Positions 59,921 to 61,359 of a stretch of DNA of 61,359 bases are shown one piece after another. Numbering within the stretch: the stretch's first letter is position 1; every line of letters begins with the position of its first letter. Position numbers and translations under genes: made by a program. The notes beneath the pieces were generated by a model. It did no database searches and had not been told where the DNA came from. It was given only the letters and a program-made list of their open reading frames with translations. This stretch comes from CAZQKW01 sp964594075 (GTDB lineage: Bacteria; Desulfobacterota; WTBG01; CAIYCZ01), in the NCBI GenBank assembly GCA_964594075.1, contig CAZQKW010000019.1:1-61359 (forward strand), read 5' to 3'.

Positions 59921-61189
59921 TTAAAACTTAAAGTTTAAATCAGTTTGCATCACGTGTTCTGGCCGCGCCGGCCCGTGAATGCGTTCCCCATGAAAATAAT
60001 TAAGCGTAAAGTTTACATTTTTTTTCAAGCCATAGACAAAACTTGCGTGGGGACCCTTGGCATCGGTTTCACCTTCATAGAAATCCGAATCAGGTAAAAT
60101 ATCAAGCACAGAATCGCGCTCCAGCCGTCGGTAATCAAGCGTGAACTGCCACTCGTTGCTTTCTTTGACCTTTTCGTATCCAAAATTGAATCCCACCAGA
60201 AACGCCTGATTGTTACGGGATGGGTCGAGGTTGTTTAGATATTCGCCGAACAGGCTGGCATACCGAACCAGACCGAATGGCTCCTTCATGCCCAATAAGG
60301 CGGTAGCGGTGATAGCATCAAAATCATATTGATATACATTTTTCCCCGACTTTTTATCTTTGATACGACTGTTGGTTCCTGACGAATATTTCAGCTCGCC
60401 ACCCTCAACATTATCAATACCGTAATAGCCGACCGCCCATTTTAAATTGGTCGCATAGTTGATTTTCCAGTCAAACCCCGGCTGAATAACCCACATAAAC
60501 GGATCTGAGGTATCCTGCGAATTTTCTTCAAGAACCAGCGCGCCCACAGTGGCAAACAGCCCAAAGTTTCTGGAGAGATCATAGGTAAATTCTCCCGCAG
60601 CGCCTTCGGGAGTTATATCAGTATCCCAGATAACCTGGGAAAGCGTAAACAGGGGGTTTTTGAACTTACCGCCGGTCAATTTTATGCCTATTTCCTTGTT
60701 GTTCACACATCGTTTGGGTGTGTATTCTACCGCTGCATAATCAATATTCACGTCCTTTTTTTCATTGCTGCCACCAAATGTTTGATTGGTGGATCGGGGA
60801 TCGCCGGTGCCGCTGGCCAGCCCAAACATAAACTTTATATCATCAGCAACTTGTGTTTCAATGCCGAGGCGAGCCCTGAACCGGGCTCGGTGCCGTTCAT
60901 TTTTTTCATCCCGGTCTGTCCACTGATAACGCAAGCGGAAATCGCCGGTCAGTTTGGTTTTTTGCACCCACTCGGGAAGGACCGGTGAAAATTTGCCTTC
61001 CTTGGTTTGTTTCGTTACCTCCTCTTTAGTTTCCCGGAGTATTTTAGCTGCTTCAGCCGGTGTCAATATGCCTTTTTCCACAAGTTTTTCCACAAGCACG
61101 TCAACTTCGCCGGCAAATACGGAACCGCTGCTCATATAAAAGGCGGCTGCCACGCATATATAGAATAAAACAATTAAAAACTGTTTCAT
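59921..61189 (-). CDS. Putative outer-membrane porin leading the pst cluster
   Basis: Beta-barrel porin of 422 aa with a signal peptide ending near SVFAGE. A conserved helical N terminus (VDVLVEKLVEKGILTPAEAA) is typical of the Porin_5/OprO-like group. The following barrel has many alternating aromatic and charged strands (GDFRLRYQWTDRD near residue 80, then repeated similar strands) and ends in LNFKF, a phenylalanine-terminated C terminus as in outer-membrane porins. Because it precedes pstS on the same strand, it may be the outer-membrane channel for phosphate; this is inference. No Pho box was found upstream. Confidence 0.88.
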   Translation of the reverse strand: MKQFLIVLFYICVAAAFYMSSGSVFAGEVDVLVEKLVEKGILTPAEAAKILRETKEEVTKQTKEGKFSPVLPEWVQKTKLTGDFRLRYQWTDRDEKNERHRARFRARLGIETQVADDIKFMFGLASGTGDPRSTNQTFGGSNEKKDVNIDYAAVEYTPKRCVNNKEIGIKLTGGKFKNPLFTLSQVIWDTDITPEGAAGEFTYDLSRNFGLFATVGALVLEENSQDTSDPFMWVIQPGFDWKINYATNLKWAVGYYGIDNVEGGELKYSSGTNSRIKDKKSGKNVYQYDFDAITATALLGMKEPFGLVRYASLFGEYLNNLDPSRNNQAFLVGFNFGYEKVKESNEWQFTLDYRRLERDSVLDILPDSDFYEGETDAKGPHASFVYGLKKNVNFTLNYFHGERIHGPARPEHVMQTDLNFKF

Positions 61190-61264
61190 GATAAATTCTC
61201 CTTTTTATACCTGAATAAAGTGCGCCAAGTGTTTGTCGCAGAACCCGCATCTATTCCCAGAGGG
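61190..61264. other. Short leader between the partial gene and the porin
   Basis: About 75 bp. It has a GGAG before the porin start and a TATAAA-like stretch, but the nearest -35 candidate, TTGGCG, is spaced only 13 nt away. No Pho-box repeat (CTGTCAT) is visible. Confidence 0.5.
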
Positions 61265-61359
61265 TCACTTTGCCGGCGGGGCAAAGGTGTAGGTCTGTTT
61301 GACCGTGACCGGGAACTCGGGATCACTGTAAGGCCTGATGGCAAAGGTGAAAAACAGCC
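61265..61359 (-). CDS. C-terminal end of an unidentified protein, cut by the window edge
   Basis: On the minus strand a frame reads FFTFAIRPYSDPEFPVTVKQ then TYTFAPPAK and stops at TGA 61265-61267. About 31 codons are visible and the gene continues beyond 61359. The ending is beta-rich, with no recognised motif. The codon use looks natural and the stop lies 75 bp before the porin, so it may be an upstream member of the same transcript. Product unknown. Confidence 0.4.
   Translation of the reverse strand, partial: LFFTFAIRPYSDPEFPVTVKQTYTFAPPAK

Noticed and set aside
61190..61264. Pho box upstream of the porin
   Set aside because: No CTGTCAT-type direct repeats were found, and the region upstream of the partial gene is outside the window.
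1..61359. tRNA, rRNA or CRISPR array
   Set aside because: Intergenic regions were scanned by eye for T-loop sequences and regularly spaced direct repeats, and none were convincing.

Overview
The window looks like chromosome from a Gram-negative, ferredoxin-centred anaerobe. It has an outer-membrane porin, periplasmic proteins and lipoproteins, many iron-sulfur oxidoreductases, a 2-oxoacid:ferredoxin oxidoreductase, and a quinone-linked succinate dehydrogenase beside a Rieske/cytochrome b pair. Base composition is near 50% G+C by eye. A sulfate-reducer- or syntroph-like lineage (Desulfobacterota or a neighbouring phylum) fits best, but this is inference from gene content only. No tRNA, rRNA, CRISPR array, transposase or phage gene was seen.

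Layout. 72-4348: a NuoF-like flavoprotein, a truncated NuoG-like protein, a 57-residue ferredoxin and a geranylgeranyl-reductase-like flavoprotein, a probable NAD(P)H-to-flavoprotein chain. 4381-15217: mixed housekeeping and accessory genes (DUF4105 and DUF3015 proteins, Rsm22-like methyltransferase, PfkB kinase, thioredoxin-domain YyaL protein, parvulin, a CooF-like ferredoxin with an NAD(P)H oxidoreductase, JAMM peptidase). 15568-19785: a 71-residue protein behind two palindromes, then a MoxR ATPase and a large TraB-like/VWA protein. 20118-22260: flavin-type oxidase fold protein, a lipoprotein and PurC. 22345-34964: minus-strand genes for the 2-oxoglutarate-to-malate half of the TCA cycle (KorDABC, SucCD, SdhABC, FumAB) plus Rieske/cytochrome b. 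35065-39538: PHP protein, a second copy of the lipoprotein family, a DUF3108-like protein, a Phd-type antitoxin with a toxin split by a stop codon, and an MFS transporter.

39990-47670 is the most unusual part: seven same-strand genes encoding two GlcD-like FAD proteins, two CCG-domain iron-sulfur proteins, a dicluster ferredoxin, a degenerate aldehyde:ferredoxin-oxidoreductase-like protein and a PCP_red-like small protein, behind a good sigma70-type promoter and closed by a strong bidirectional terminator. The two CCG paralogues have lost cysteines from opposite N-terminal cluster sites, which suggests one hetero-oligomeric electron-transfer complex. Its substrate is unknown.

47762-61189 is a phosphate/polyphosphate island on the minus strand: porin, PstS, PstC, PstA, PstB, PhoU and Ppx/GppA, followed by SixA, a helix-hairpin-helix protein, two tandem thymidylate-kinase-like proteins, a small helical protein, a CYTH-CHAD protein and pyrophosphatase. 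Intergenic regions carry three dispersed repeat families; one is a roughly 125-bp element present once in each orientation.
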